Made by a program: the position numbers and the translations under genes
Assembly: GCA_977006965.1 (NCBI GenBank)
Contig: OZ345379.1
Span: 1,488,001-1,552,000, forward strand
Source of the DNA: Phymatolithon calcareum
Taxonomy: Eukaryota > Rhodophyta > Florideophyceae > Hapalidiales
Length of the DNA: 64,000 nt
Reading direction: 5' to 3'
Shown: positions 43,392 through 53,451 of the stretch, piece after piece
Layout: each line of letters opens with the position of its first letter
How positions within the stretch are numbered: position 1 is the first letter of the stretch
Notes under the pieces: model-generated
The model's database searches: none
What the model saw: the letters and a program-made list of their open reading frames with translations, nothing else
Told to the model about the DNA's origin: nothing

Positions 43392-43829
43392 ATGTTCAAA
43401 CTATTTACGGAATGCCGTGTGTCGAAATTAAATAAGTTTACTTCGCATTATACTGTAGTGCATGGCTATAAACCAGAAAAATTGCATGATCTTGTACAGC
43501 AGTGCTCACTTTTCCCGTACATCTGGTTCCCTGTCCTATTCTACAAAGCATTGGTACAGCCGAAGTTGGGATTACGAAATACAAATTACACTATGGACCG
43601 GGGAGATCTCGGAACTACAGCATCCAGGAACTGGATATCTATGCCTCCGTTGCACGAGATAGAGTGGAGATACCCAAACTTCTTTGCAGGATATTATGAG
43701 CAGAGGACTGAAGAAGAAAGTTTCTCGAAATACTCAGCCGTGGGAAGAAGAGGCTGCAAGTATGCAAAGCGGCCCTTGAAGAACAGGCACCCGGGGAACG
43801 CGGACAACGCCATGGTTTCCACCATATGA
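43392..43829 (+). CDS. Small ORF of uncertain reality, 145 aa
   Basis: ATG 43,392, 105 nt after the membrane-protein stop. The text (HGYKPEKLHDLVQQCSLFPY, PPLHEIEWRYPNFFAGYYEQ) reads like protein, yet the codon usage is poorer than in the neighbouring genes and no family is recognised. May be a decayed exon. Frames downstream to about 44,060 have a similar look. Confidence 0.25.
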   Translation: MFKLFTECRVSKLNKFTSHYTVVHGYKPEKLHDLVQQCSLFPYIWFPVLFYKALVQPKLGLRNTNYTMDRGDLGTTASRNWISMPPLHEIEWRYPNFFAGYYEQRTEEESFSKYSAVGRRGCKYAKRPLKNRHPGNADNAMVSTI

Positions 43830-44749
43830 TATGCGCAGGATGAGAAATCAAGCAAACTCCGACGATTTGTCATGCCGGTAAACGTGGTGCAAATGATACC
43901 AATGTTAAACATAGCCGTTCGACGTGTTGCTGTCAACGGAGGCAGGAAAAGTATTTCATGAGGAAGTACTGTACAATACTTAAAGTCGAAGGAATAGAAC
44001 GTAGAAGATGTACGACACTGAGGACTCTGCTGTATGCAAAGGCAGCTTCTCATTGAAACTGGCAAGTGCTGTTGCAATTGCCTTTCATTCCATACCAGAT
44101 TTCATCGCGGTCGGATTCCGCCAGTCGTGTGAAACCTTAGACCGGTACCACCACTGCCGGAACGCAAGCCACGTTTTCATGAAAAGTATGTTTGCTATGT
44201 AGGCGTCCTGGTCAGTCTTCATGGATACAAGCAGCGCAAGCAAGCGGAAAACATGGGGTGATCGTATTCCGCGCTTTCCTGTTTTTACCTCACACTGAAA
44301 ACCATACAGAATGCCATGGTAGTCTTTCCCGCTCACAATTCCATAGGGAAACCTACCTTTATCAGGCCAAGCCCTCATACGAGCCTTGCACAAATCGAAT
44401 CTATCTCTGCGACAATCCACTAGTCATCAAAAAGCTACACCACCTTCGCGAGAAGCAGTGGAATGCTCGATCTTCCTATCCATCAAAGAGCATATAATGC
44501 CCATCAACCCTCCAGCGATTGTTACCCCCTACGGTCGATAATTGCCTTGGTCATTGCACTTCTTTTAATCAAGCCGCAAATTTTCCGACATCTTCGGGAG
44601 ATTACGATTGGCTACCTGCAAAATCTGCTCATTTTCGCGCCCAATCTCTCCTTGTCAATCTCTCCAGACGCGAATAGTTCTCAGTGAGCACTGCTCACCG
44701 CCCGGGAGGATACGATTGCCTTCAGAACGCCACCAGCACCCCGCCAAAG
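43830..44749. other. Intergenic, nothing firmly recognised
   Basis: A minus-strand frame at 44,085-44,420 contains HVFRLLALLVSMKTDQDAYI and reads partly like protein but has no family match. Otherwise the 5' flank of the HEAT gene. Confidence 0.3.
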
Positions 44750-45673
44750 ATGTCTGCCTTCGTCTCGCACCCCCGTCCCTCCAGACCCCGCCCTGCCCAA
44801 CCCCCAACCTTCATCGCATCCCCCTTAAACCCTCATCTCCATCCTGCATCTCCCCATCTCTGCCCCCCTTGCCCATCGCCTCCATGCGCATGTCGCCCGC
44901 TCCCGCCCTTAATGCGCGCCCCGCCGGGGATGCCCTCCTTCGGTGCGCCGCGTCCCGCGAAGCCAGGCGAGGTGGCAGCGCTGTTAGAAACGGTTTCCAC
45001 CGGCGATTCCGGTGCGCGTCTACGTGCCCTTCTCGCCACGCGTGAGCTGCACGCCTGCGACGCCGCGCCTGTAATCTGCAAGTTATTAGACCTCAATGAG
45101 GAATCCACTTTAACGCGAGGGTTCGCCTGTCTCTTTCTTGCCTATAAGCCGAACGCACGTTCGCAATCGCTGCTCTTCGATGTCGTGGAGAACGAGCAGG
45201 AGACTCCGGAGGTTGTCTCGAACGCGGTTGCAGCGTTGGGATATTTGCGCAACCCTGCGGCCGTCCCGCTTTGCCTCCGTCTGCTGCGCGACCCGCGCAC
45301 GCACTGGAGTACGCGGTCGGCGGCCGCGGTCAGTATTGGTGTTATCGCGGAGGCTGTGCCGGATGTGCGTGCTATTGTTTTTGATGACCTTGTCGCTGCA
45401 TTTGAGGGGGCGGAGGGGAAGGATCCTGTGTTGTTGCAGGCGATTGTTGGTACATTTGGAGATGTGCGCGATGTGAGATGTGTGGGGAAAATTGGAAAGT
45501 ATGTTAAGGCGGACGACTTTGTAATGGCGCAGAGTGTTTGTGAGGCGTTGGGTAAGTTGGCGTGTGAGGACAGTTTGCGATTATTGGAAGGAGTTCTACA
45601 ATCTGGGGCTCATGTAAATGTACATTGGGCTGCTGAAATTGCACTAAAAGCTGTTCGAGAGGCGATGCAATGA
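44750..45673 (+). CDS. HEAT-repeat protein (PBS-lyase-like repeats)
   Basis: Intronless, 307 aa from ATG 44,750; later in-frame Mets (about 44,909 and 44,927) are also possible, because the first 60 residues are an unusual Pro/Ser/His/Cys-rich leader that could be a targeting peptide or not translated. The core is a solenoid of about seven short HEAT repeats: AVAALGYLRNPAAVPLCLRL, AAVSIGVIAEAVPDVRAIVF, AIVGTFGDVRDVRCVGKIGK, VCEALGKLACEDSLRLLEGV. Such repeats occur in phycobilisome lyases (CpcE/NblB), deoxyhypusine hydroxylase and adaptors. The His-Glu metal motifs of deoxyhypusine hydroxylase are absent, which rules that enzyme out. In a red alga a plastid role is possible but unproven. Confidence 0.65.
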   Translation: MSAFVSHPRPSRPRPAQPPTFIASPLNPHLHPASPHLCPPCPSPPCACRPLPPLMRAPPGMPSFGAPRPAKPGEVAALLETVSTGDSGARLRALLATRELHACDAAPVICKLLDLNEESTLTRGFACLFLAYKPNARSQSLLFDVVENEQETPEVVSNAVAALGYLRNPAAVPLCLRLLRDPRTHWSTRSAAAVSIGVIAEAVPDVRAIVFDDLVAAFEGAEGKDPVLLQAIVGTFGDVRDVRCVGKIGKYVKADDFVMAQSVCEALGKLACEDSLRLLEGVLQSGAHVNVHWAAEIALKAVREAMQ

Positions 45674-45837
45674 GAGGCTGGCAGCAGTGACTTTTGGTTT
45701 AGACTAACTGCCCTGCAGAAGGGTTAGCAATCGGGGACAAATAAAGTAAGTTTAGAAATAGTCGTACCCAAGTACTCGTCGATTACAAATTTCAGCAGTA
45801 TCGCCACCGCTGACATCGACGCTCCAGCTGACTAGAA

Positions 45838-48372
45838 TTAATCGCAGATAACAATAACCTCACAAGGAGCAGCATTGTTTGTCCTATTCTTCTTTCGTTG
45901 ATTCTGAGTTTGCACTTTTGGCGCGTCTTGGCGACGACTACTGCTTCCTCCAGACTTTTTCGGCGATACATTTTTCAACGATGCGCGTTTTCCGTCTTTG
46001 CTGAAATCGAAATCACCTGCAGCGAAACCGCCAAAGCATAGGATTCTTGTCATTAGAATTTGGTCGTGGTCCGATATATCATGACATTGCAGATACAAAT
46101 TCAGGGCTTTCTCTTCGTCTCCACACTTCTCTGCATCTTTGGCTCTCCGAAGCACATTATTGTACTTTTTCCGAATATTAGCTGGCATCAATCCCAAACT
46201 GGCGTACTGGACCATTGGCGGTTTCTCTTTCTTCCCTGTGGATGATATTCGACGCTGAGGCGTCTCCTTGGACGAACGATGAGATGCAGGAATTTCGGAA
46301 GCAGAGGGCTTACCTCCCTTCGTTGAAGATGATCTCCGAGATACTTCGGACGTTGACAATTTCTCTCTTTTCATCGAGGAAGATCTTCGAGGAGGAGATC
46401 TTTCGTACGTTGGCGCCTTAGTTAATGATCTTCGACGGCCAGCTGTTTCGTACGTTGGCCCTCCATTAGCAAATTTGGGAAGCGTCTTTGTCCGTTTCAT
46501 CGCTGCCCTTGCAAGTGGTCCCGATATGACGGGCGTATGCCTCGACGCGATTCCCTCTCCAACAGCTGTTGTCAAAGAAAGCAAATCATTTCTTTGCACG
46601 GAGCAACGGGCAGCTTTGTCTATCCTCCGCTCCACCAGTGTTGCGATCTGACCAAGTGGCCTATTCCACGTCGCCGATTCATCTGCCACACTGGCTGCAA
46701 CAAGTTTCTTGAATGTCGCAGATCGGGTTTTTGCCGGTGACACTCGCTTTGTCGGTGAGTTTAACCCTGGCCTTCGACCATTATCTGGTTTCAGAGATCG
46801 CTGCACCCGACTCGTTGATCGCGAAACGATGGGAGAATACACCACCGTATGCTGCGACTTTGTTTCAGCAACCACAAAGCAATCCGGGTCAAAATCGCTG
46901 TCAATTTCAATTGTCTCAGCTTCTTGCTCTTTCTTCCGGTTGCTCGCAAGGTTTTCACAGATCGAGTCTATTGAAAATTGTCTCGGTGGTTGTACAGAAA
47001 TCTTTCTCCGCGCTTTGCGCTTCATGAGGACGTGAGGACTCGTAGAGACCTCACACGGAGAAGACCTCTTTGCAAGAGACTCTCGAAGGGAAACACGTAC
47101 GTGTTCCTTAATTTTACCCCTTCTCGAGATCGCTGATCCTCGTCGAGGAGAAGAGCTTGATTTTCGTCCTGATTTGCTCCTTGAACGTCTTCGAAAGGAG
47201 TCTGAAATCAATTTGTCATCAACAACAGCACTGCCAGAGTTGCGCTTCGGTCGAGGAATCTCGTCGGAAAATAAATGTTTTTTGATTTTGCCAGACCGCG
47301 GTGGGATCGAAATATTTTCTTCGATAGGTTGAAGGATATGTCGCCCGTCATCCCGTCGGAGACTATCCTTCGACTTCCTTCCTTCCGACATGTGAACCTT
47401 TCGCGGGGACTGAACCACAAGCTTTAGGTCGTCTCTGGCCATAGTCGGGAAAGATTGCGTAAGTAGTTGAACAACCTTTCGTTTCTTCAACGTGGAATGC
47501 GCTCCGAAAAGAAGTAACGAATCTAATCGCCGATGCTCCAAAAGGTTAAACGCCGCAGACGATGGCACTAGATCTTCATCACGACACTGAAACATAACCA
47601 TTCCCCAGCGTGAAGAGCCTCCTTCTTCCAAGGCCTTGTACAATAGTTTCTCCGGTGCTTTTGAAAGGACTCGGGTCTTCTTATGCAAATATTCCTTCGC
47701 CGCAATGACAAGTCTTGGTTTTAGTGCATGTGCCTGCGATGCTCCTGACCCTGCGCGTTCCGATTCTGGAAGAGTTGTCTTGAGACTCTTCAAACAATCC
47801 CTAGTAGCGGCCGCGGATTTAACATAACATGAAACAGCTACCTCGTCCTGTGCCTCCAACGCAGCGGCCTTCCATGCCACAACCTCAGCTTCCGGCACGA
47901 TAAGCAAAACACGCTCGGCGATGCCGCGTTGATGCATCATGGCAAGCACGGCCGACAATGCATTGCGCAATCCCTCGGCCTTGCGCAGCACTTTCACACC
48001 AGACATGGATGCAACAGCCTCTGCCAGAAGCCTTTCTCGCTCGTTAATGTGCATGCAAGCGGCCTCAACCGGTGTGGGAAGTCCAAGAGATTCATCGGAC
48101 GGCATCTGCGCGTCCACATGACCGATACCGCCGCCGGCATGTTGCACATCCGCCACTTCATCCTCCATGGACATGGAAGTGCGGCGGCGGCGCTTCTCCG
48201 ACCGCGGCACGGGCGAGACGAGGATATCTTCGCTTTCAACGGGGCGGTCGAAGCGAAGATTGTCCCACGCTTCTTGCAGTGCGGGGGGTATGTAAAAGTT
48301 TGCAGTGGCTTCTGCAAGCGCGTCGGCCGCGGCTTGCGTTTCTGCGTCGATTGGCTCCTTCAGGGTGGTCAT
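45838..48372 (-). CDS. Degenerate SNF2-like (pseudo-ATPase) protein with C-terminal SUMO-interaction-like motif
   Basis: Intronless, 844 aa from ATG 48,372 (frame open to a GTG at 48,510). Residues about 125-170 (KAEGLRNALSAVLAMMHQRG, then AERVLLIVPEAEVVAWKAAA) follow the SNF2 pattern DdMGLGKT.q.ia.l..l...g....vLvv.P.s.v..W, but the Walker A Gly-Lys-Thr is lost. About 258-310 (WGMVMFQCRDEDL, then LDSLLLFGAHSTLKKRKVVQ) follow WdlviLDEaH...n and r.lLTGTPiqNn..Elw, again with the catalytic DEAH and GTP residues changed. A basic, Ser/Arg-rich disordered middle follows (many RS and SP sites). Then a helical hairpin, YNNVLRRAKDAEKCGDEEKA (about 738-770), resembles the TPR-like unit of ERCC6L/PICH. 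The end CEVIVICD fits a SUMO-interacting motif. Likely a nuclear scaffold derived from an SNF2 ATPase. The SNF2 link is my inference. Confidence 0.6.
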   Translation of the reverse strand: MTTLKEPIDAETQAAADALAEATANFYIPPALQEAWDNLRFDRPVESEDILVSPVPRSEKRRRRTSMSMEDEVADVQHAGGGIGHVDAQMPSDESLGLPTPVEAACMHINERERLLAEAVASMSGVKVLRKAEGLRNALSAVLAMMHQRGIAERVLLIVPEAEVVAWKAAALEAQDEVAVSCYVKSAAATRDCLKSLKTTLPESERAGSGASQAHALKPRLVIAAKEYLHKKTRVLSKAPEKLLYKALEEGGSSRWGMVMFQCRDEDLVPSSAAFNLLEHRRLDSLLLFGAHSTLKKRKVVQLLTQSFPTMARDDLKLVVQSPRKVHMSEGRKSKDSLRRDDGRHILQPIEENISIPPRSGKIKKHLFSDEIPRPKRNSGSAVVDDKLISDSFRRRSRSKSGRKSSSSPRRGSAISRRGKIKEHVRVSLRESLAKRSSPCEVSTSPHVLMKRKARRKISVQPPRQFSIDSICENLASNRKKEQEAETIEIDSDFDPDCFVVAETKSQHTVVYSPIVSRSTSRVQRSLKPDNGRRPGLNSPTKRVSPAKTRSATFKKLVAASVADESATWNRPLGQIATLVERRIDKAARCSVQRNDLLSLTTAVGEGIASRHTPVISGPLARAAMKRTKTLPKFANGGPTYETAGRRRSLTKAPTYERSPPRRSSSMKREKLSTSEVSRRSSSTKGGKPSASEIPASHRSSKETPQRRISSTGKKEKPPMVQYASLGLMPANIRKKYNNVLRRAKDAEKCGDEEKALNLYLQCHDISDHDQILMTRILCFGGFAAGDFDFSKDGKRASLKNVSPKKSGGSSSRRQDAPKVQTQNQRKKNRTNNAAPCEVIVICD

Positions 48373-50424
48373 TGTGTAGTGGGGCGGTTGATCGAAACGT
48401 ATGGACCGCGCTGCCAAACGGAATGCGACTTCTGGAATGCCAACACGAGATACCGAAGGAGGTGCTAGACCGAGTAATGCAACATCGGGAGACGAGGGTG
48501 GGGTGCGCACAGGAAATATGACGGTTTGGTATGGTCAAGGGCGACGTCCGGATGAAGACGGATCAATTTTGGCGCCAAACGGGATCTGACTTGTCTTGTG
48601 AGAGAAACAAACGGTGTAGCGGATTGCAGAGGAGGGCGGGCTCGTCAATTGTATTTCGATTTTTGAAACGTCCAACTGCTGAGATCTGTAATGCCTGGTA
48701 ACGGTATCTGTAAGCCCTCATTTTCTAGACCGTATGAAATTTGTTTATTTTTGGGAAATATTCGATTTATAATATGGCCACGAAATATACACCTCAACGT
48801 CAGCATTCGGTTAAGTCCAGCCGCCTTCGACGCCATTAGTGCGCAGAATAGAGAATATTATTCTTGCGCTCCAAGAAATCGCCTGCGCCATCTGCGCTCT
48901 GCCCCTCACGTACAACGGTATTTTTTATCTTTGTCACCGCGAAACGAATGTACTTGTACCCGAAATAGAGTCAGATTCTCTGATATCAGGGCGTTGGCAG
49001 TAGCGGCCATGACCTAAACTTCACTCGATACGGCATGATCAATGGATGTTACCTGCGACATCATGTCGCCGGTAACATCCATTCGCATGCAACTCCCTGA
49101 TGCGAAGGTCATTCCAGAGAACTGCAGGGAAAGATAATTATATATTGCAAAGCAGTGGCTGGAAGAATAGCAGTGCGCCTGCATTCTAGTTGACTGACCC
49201 ATAGGAAGGAACATCTTTATTTAAGCCGCCTTTCCACTGAGCTTCACTTTTTTATCCGCTGCGACAGCAGTTCTCGATTCATGGATAAGTTGTAAAACCC
49301 GTGCAACACGTGCTGCCAACATCAAAGGAACGTCGTGGGTAGTGAGAAGGTAACGGTCGCGCTGATGGCTTCAAGAAAGAGGAATAAGCGTGGAATTCTT
49401 GGTGAAGGGAGACCGCGGATTGTCGAACGTCCTAAAAGTGGCTGAAGATCTCCAAAATGAGATACCGAACTTCCACGTTCGAACAAGCGGCAAGCCGAAC
49501 GGATTCCTTCCGGCTCCACCTGGAGCCACTCTTGTTTGAATTTGTTTCATTCTTTCAAGGGCAGTGGAGATATCCTTAATTAGGAAGTTATCCTAATCTT
49601 TTCACAGATGAGAGTTATAGCACGTCTTTCGCTTTTACGCCCTGTTGACCAGGACACAAGAAAAGAGCTGGCCCGCCATGTCCGTACTGCATTGAACTAT
49701 TCTTACCTTCGCCTGTAGCGCATCCTTGGTCCGCAAGTTTAAACGCATATTTCTTCGAAAACTTTTAAACTTGTACAACAAGAAATAGAAATGGAACACG
49801 TAATGTCTGCAAAGTTAACTCTGTAGACTTTAAGAAAGCATTTGCTTTTCAAGCATAATTTAAACTTGAACTTACATTGGAGTTATAATAAAGAGGTTCT
49901 GAACGATTCGAATCTGAGACAAGGCCAATTCGATAGCATCCACGTACAATGTGTGCGTTGTAAACATGGCCACCGCCTCTAGGGCGAAGCAAAATTTAAA
50001 AATAGTCTGTGTACTTACCGAGTGGTAAAAAGAGGGTCCGCCAAGAAATTCATGACGCCGAGCTCTCCGGAATGTAGAACGATTTCAATTCACTAAATGT
50101 TCTCTGCGATTTCATCGTCATGCCAAAATACTTCTCGCACTTCCCATGATCAAAATCTGTAAAAAAGAACATCAGAAGGGGCATGAGGTTCCATCTTTGT
50201 CCTTGAAAATGCATCTGAAAAAGCCTGTTTCGTGGCGCATAAAACTCTGTAAACTCCCAACACTCCGCCGTCGACGACTTATAGTGTTTGTGGACGCGCA
50301 TTTACCATAGAGAAACAGCAAATCGGTAGCACAAACCGCAATAGCAGCAACATCAGTACACAAGACGGCACATATATTTCCTACTCTCATCCGATTCGCT
50401 TGTCAAGACAGAACTGCCACTGCA
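48373..50424. other. Intergenic, nothing recognised except a hairpin
   Basis: About 2 kb. Contains the near-perfect palindrome at 49,041-49,083. Two short minus-strand frames at 50,050-50,390 match no family. Confidence 0.4.
49041..49083. repeat. 43-bp near-perfect palindrome
   Basis: AATGGATGTTACC-t-GCGACAT, one central base, then ATGTCGC-c-GGTAACATCCATT: 20 of 21 positions pair. No gene within 600 bp. Would form a long hairpin with a one-base loop in DNA. Confidence 0.88.
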
Positions 50425-50652
50425 ATGGATAAGGTTCAGGATAAGGTTCAAGTAATTCAGGAATGGCTAGCCAACTCCATCAACACCATTGAGAAGATTG
50501 CCGTGCCACTAATCGCACTCCCGCTAAACGAAATCGATGAAGAAGAGGCCGGTTCGCCTCTACCGACTGTGGAAGGTCCTCGACTTCATTCCCTGTGCAT
50601 CGTCACATCGTCAGGAAACTTTATTCATCAGTCGATTGATTGTTCCAGGTAA
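50425..50652 (+). CDS. Small ORF, 75 aa or first exon; possible Mediator MED21-like N-terminus
   Basis: ATG 50,425 opens MDKVQDKVQVIQEWLANSIN, then TIEKIAVPLIALPLNE and an acidic turn. A short N-terminal helix of the form D.v..lq..l..la.si..l....P is how MED21 proteins begin, but nothing later confirms it. At 50,648-50,655 CCAGGTAACC offers a splice donor, so the true gene may continue, although the acceptor is unclear before the convergent PSMB4-like gene. Reality moderately likely, identity weak. Confidence 0.35.
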   Translation: MDKVQDKVQVIQEWLANSINTIEKIAVPLIALPLNEIDEEEAGSPLPTVEGPRLHSLCIVTSSGNFIHQSIDCSR

Positions 50653-50987
50653 CCGGTAATACTCGCAGCATTTACAACGTTCGTCTTCTTGACAAAGAGC
50701 ACACAAAATTACAACATCAGAACGATAATAGGTATAGCCATTCATTCGACTTTTGCCTCATCACGTCCCCTGCCTCAACAAGGAGGACAAAACCAGCACA
50801 CATGAAATAAAACCACCACCCATCCGCGTTCACAATTGGGACGCTCACTCGTCTTTGGCCGAGCCACCACATTTTTACCCTACCACTGCAAACCCGACGT
50901 CAGAAACAACACGTATTCGCAAAGCAAGGCCTCCCTACATCACGAAGCAAGCTCTAAATATACAAAAGAATCACATCTTTACTGCCC

Positions 50988-51857
50988 TCACCACGTCGAC
51001 ACATCGCCAGCACGCGCGCCGTCAACAAAGGCTTTATAGCTCCACTCAGTTTCCAGCGTCTTTGCCTCCTCAACCACGGCGCCTTCCGATGTGACAGTTG
51101 CGATTTGGTACTTATCAATCGTTCTCGCATCGCGATAAAACAGCACCTTCAACACATCAATGATAACAGTACGTGCCTCCGCCACAGTGATGTCCTCACG
51201 GAACGCATTTCGCATGAGGGGAAGCCCGATATATCCACCATACCCCGTCGCAATGACCTCGCTCTCAAAGTTGGTGCCGTACAGATCGACAAGCGCCAGC
51301 ATGGGTTTCCCTTCCTGCATACCGGCCAACACAATGTTGTTCCACAGGGGATCCATTTTGTTGCGGCGGCTGTACATAACCCGAGATAGATACTGGTGAA
51401 TCGCCCTGCGCGTGAAATTCGTAAATCAAGTTAGTTTCAGACCATTGCACGAACAACGCGCGCAAGAAATGCAACAAGCAAGCGCAAATGTAAAGAATGC
51501 AAAGACTTACTTCGGGCTGAGAGAGTGACCGTCGTCGAAGCAGGTTTCGCGAAGTGTGGCCTTTTCAAGCATCATTTTGATTTCCTGAAAGTCTGAGAAA
51601 TCTCCACCGGCTCCAATGACGCAGCTGTCCGTCACACGATGCATACGGCTAATCTCTCGGAAACGAGCCATTGAACCGTACGAAGCAAGAGTATCGCATG
51701 CTAGAATCACACCGTCCTTGCATCGCATCCCAATCACGGATGAACCGGTCACCATAGGTCGCGTCGTGTGCTTGATCGGCGCTCCGGCCGCAGATGCCAT
51801 GATCGAGGAATCTGCATTGTGTTTGCCAGAACCGGCGACAACTTTCATGGATGACAT
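50988..51857 (-). CDS. PSMB4: 20S proteasome subunit beta7 (PSMB4/Pre4 type), two exons
   Basis: Exon 1 is 51,857-51,511, then a 105-bp intron (51,510-51,406; donor GTAAGT, acceptor GCGCAG), then exon 2, 51,405-50,988. The total is 765 nt, giving 254 aa. The splice rejoins GHSLSPK-AIHQYLSRVMYSR, which matches PSMB4 family text on both sides. Landmarks: TTRPMVTGSSVIG (processing site region), SYGSMARFREISRM, GAGGDFSDFQEIK, SRRNKMDPLWNNIVLAG, ATGYGGYIGLPLMR, YRDARTIDKYQIATVT. Beta7 is a non-catalytic outer-ring subunit whose C-terminal arm clasps the half-proteasome. The start at 51,857 is the first in-frame ATG; the frame is open upstream to 52,016, so an extra 5' exon cannot be excluded. Convergent with the small ORF at 50.4 kb. 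Confidence 0.93.
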
Positions 51858-52844
51858 ATTCGAATCTGTTCGCCTTCTTGATGCGGCAGACCAGATGGTT
51901 GCAGAGCTTTTCGTGGAACCTTTGATGATGTTCTCTATCAAGAAACCTGCACTCCAGGCTCCAGCATCATGATGGTGTGCCTCAGACTCTGGCGTATCAT
52001 ACTGCGTGGAGTACACGTGGCCTACGTGGCAGCATTCATCGTGGGGACTGGCTTGTAAACAGCTGACAATACTATTTTGCGTATGATATAGAGAGTTCCG
52101 GGGAAAACAATACCAACGACAACACAGTATGACAGTGACGATTTTACGATGCGGTGGAATGTTGACGTTGCAACGAGGTGAGCTGAAGAAAAAGAATTCT
52201 CGTTCGTGGCAGCCAAATAGCCATGATTCCTCTCGAACTCAACCTTCAAGACACGCCGCCCAGCAATAATTTCCCTACGGATATAGCCACTTACTGTAGG
52301 TCCTTGTTTCAATATTGTTGTAGAAGCTTGGAGATGAACAAAGTCTCAATACTGAATTTAACACAAATTTGTTCAGCATTCGTCACTAGAGAAGATCACA
52401 TCAAGGAATTGAGAATTTGGATATCCCATCAACAACTTGGGACTTGGACATTCCGACATGCATCGCGACGACAGTCTTGGAGCCAAAGTTCTGTTGGTAT
52501 TGGATGATGCTTGGGGCAATAGAGGATGTTCTCCAAAAAGCGAAAGCTGCAGCGGCACGGTTGGTTGTCAAGCGGGAGTGGGCTCCCGAAACTGTGGCAG
52601 GCAGGTTCATCCCGTGTAATTTACTTAGGTAGAATTCCATGGAAACGGAACGGATCTGTTTTGACGAAACCTACTCCAAAATATTTTCGTTGCTGACAAT
52701 ATGAGCTCAAAATGAGAAGTGTATCAGTTTTCGCTTGTACCACAGCATCCCGTGATAATCTTAGGGACGAGCACGCTCTTTCAAATGCTGTAATCCAGCC
52801 AGACAAAGACATTCGAAAATTAGCCCCACATCGTCCCACCCACC
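51858..52844. other. Intergenic upstream of the PSMB4-like gene
   Basis: 5' flank of the proteasome gene. Short frames at 52,223-52,640 on both strands match no family. No clear promoter motif seen. Confidence 0.35.
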
Positions 52845-53102
52845 ATGTTTGTCGTACGTGGCCGATCCAAAACCAAGAGCGCCGCGCCGCGCCGCGCGCC
52901 TTCAACCGTGCCAATGTCCGCCAGTCCTTTGAAGGTGCTGACAGACAAAAAATGCTACCCCAGTGCAGATTCTGGCAACTCAACCTCGAACACGCACAGC
53001 AAACGCCCCCGTTGGTCTGAATCCCCAAAAAATATCGCCATGCGCGCCTCGATCGCAAATGCACATAACCCACATGCCTTCCAGACGCTGCTCAACACTT
53101 GA
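52845..53102 (+). CDS. Small basic protein ORF, 85 aa
   Basis: ATG 52,845; starts MFVVRGRSKTKSAAPRRAPS, then MSASPLKVLTDKKCYP and a Ser/Asn-rich part with KRPRWSESPKN. Basic, disordered, with SP sites and NLS-like KRPR, as in small nuclear or chromatin-associated proteins. It ends 350 bp before the start of the IPT/TIG gene on the same strand. Composition and ATG context favour a real gene, but no family is recognised; it could also be a leader region. Confidence 0.4.
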   Translation: MFVVRGRSKTKSAAPRRAPSTVPMSASPLKVLTDKKCYPSADSGNSTSNTHSKRPRWSESPKNIAMRASIANAHNPHAFQTLLNT

Positions 53103-53451
53103 AACTGCTGCTGCTGCTTGGCCGCCAAGCATTACGTTCACCACTTGACTGACTGCGTGCTCACTTGGCTCCCAACTGCTAAAACCTTTCGCCGCACTTG
53201 CTCGGCCGACGGCGAGCTCCATGTGCTCGGACTCTTTGTCACACAATCGCGCACCACGACTCGACACATTTGAGCGGGTTTGGACCCATGCAACCATCCC
53301 TGACGCTCACGTTTTTCCTGCCCCTGACAGAAACTCTTCCGCGCGCCTTCGTCTTCCTCGCCAGCGTCGCGAAGATTATCTCCTGCGACAGTCTGCGTCT
53401 GCATCCTGGCCGCATCGTGGAGCTTCGCTCGGACGCCGTTTCGCGCATACT

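Noticed and set aside
44684-45673. Deoxyhypusine hydroxylase identity for the HEAT protein
   Set aside because: The four His-Glu iron-binding motifs of that enzyme are absent; only the HEAT architecture is shared.
52223-52640. Several overlapping frames between the PSMB4-like gene and the receptor gene
   Set aside because: No family resemblance, no consistent frame, frames on both strands equally long.
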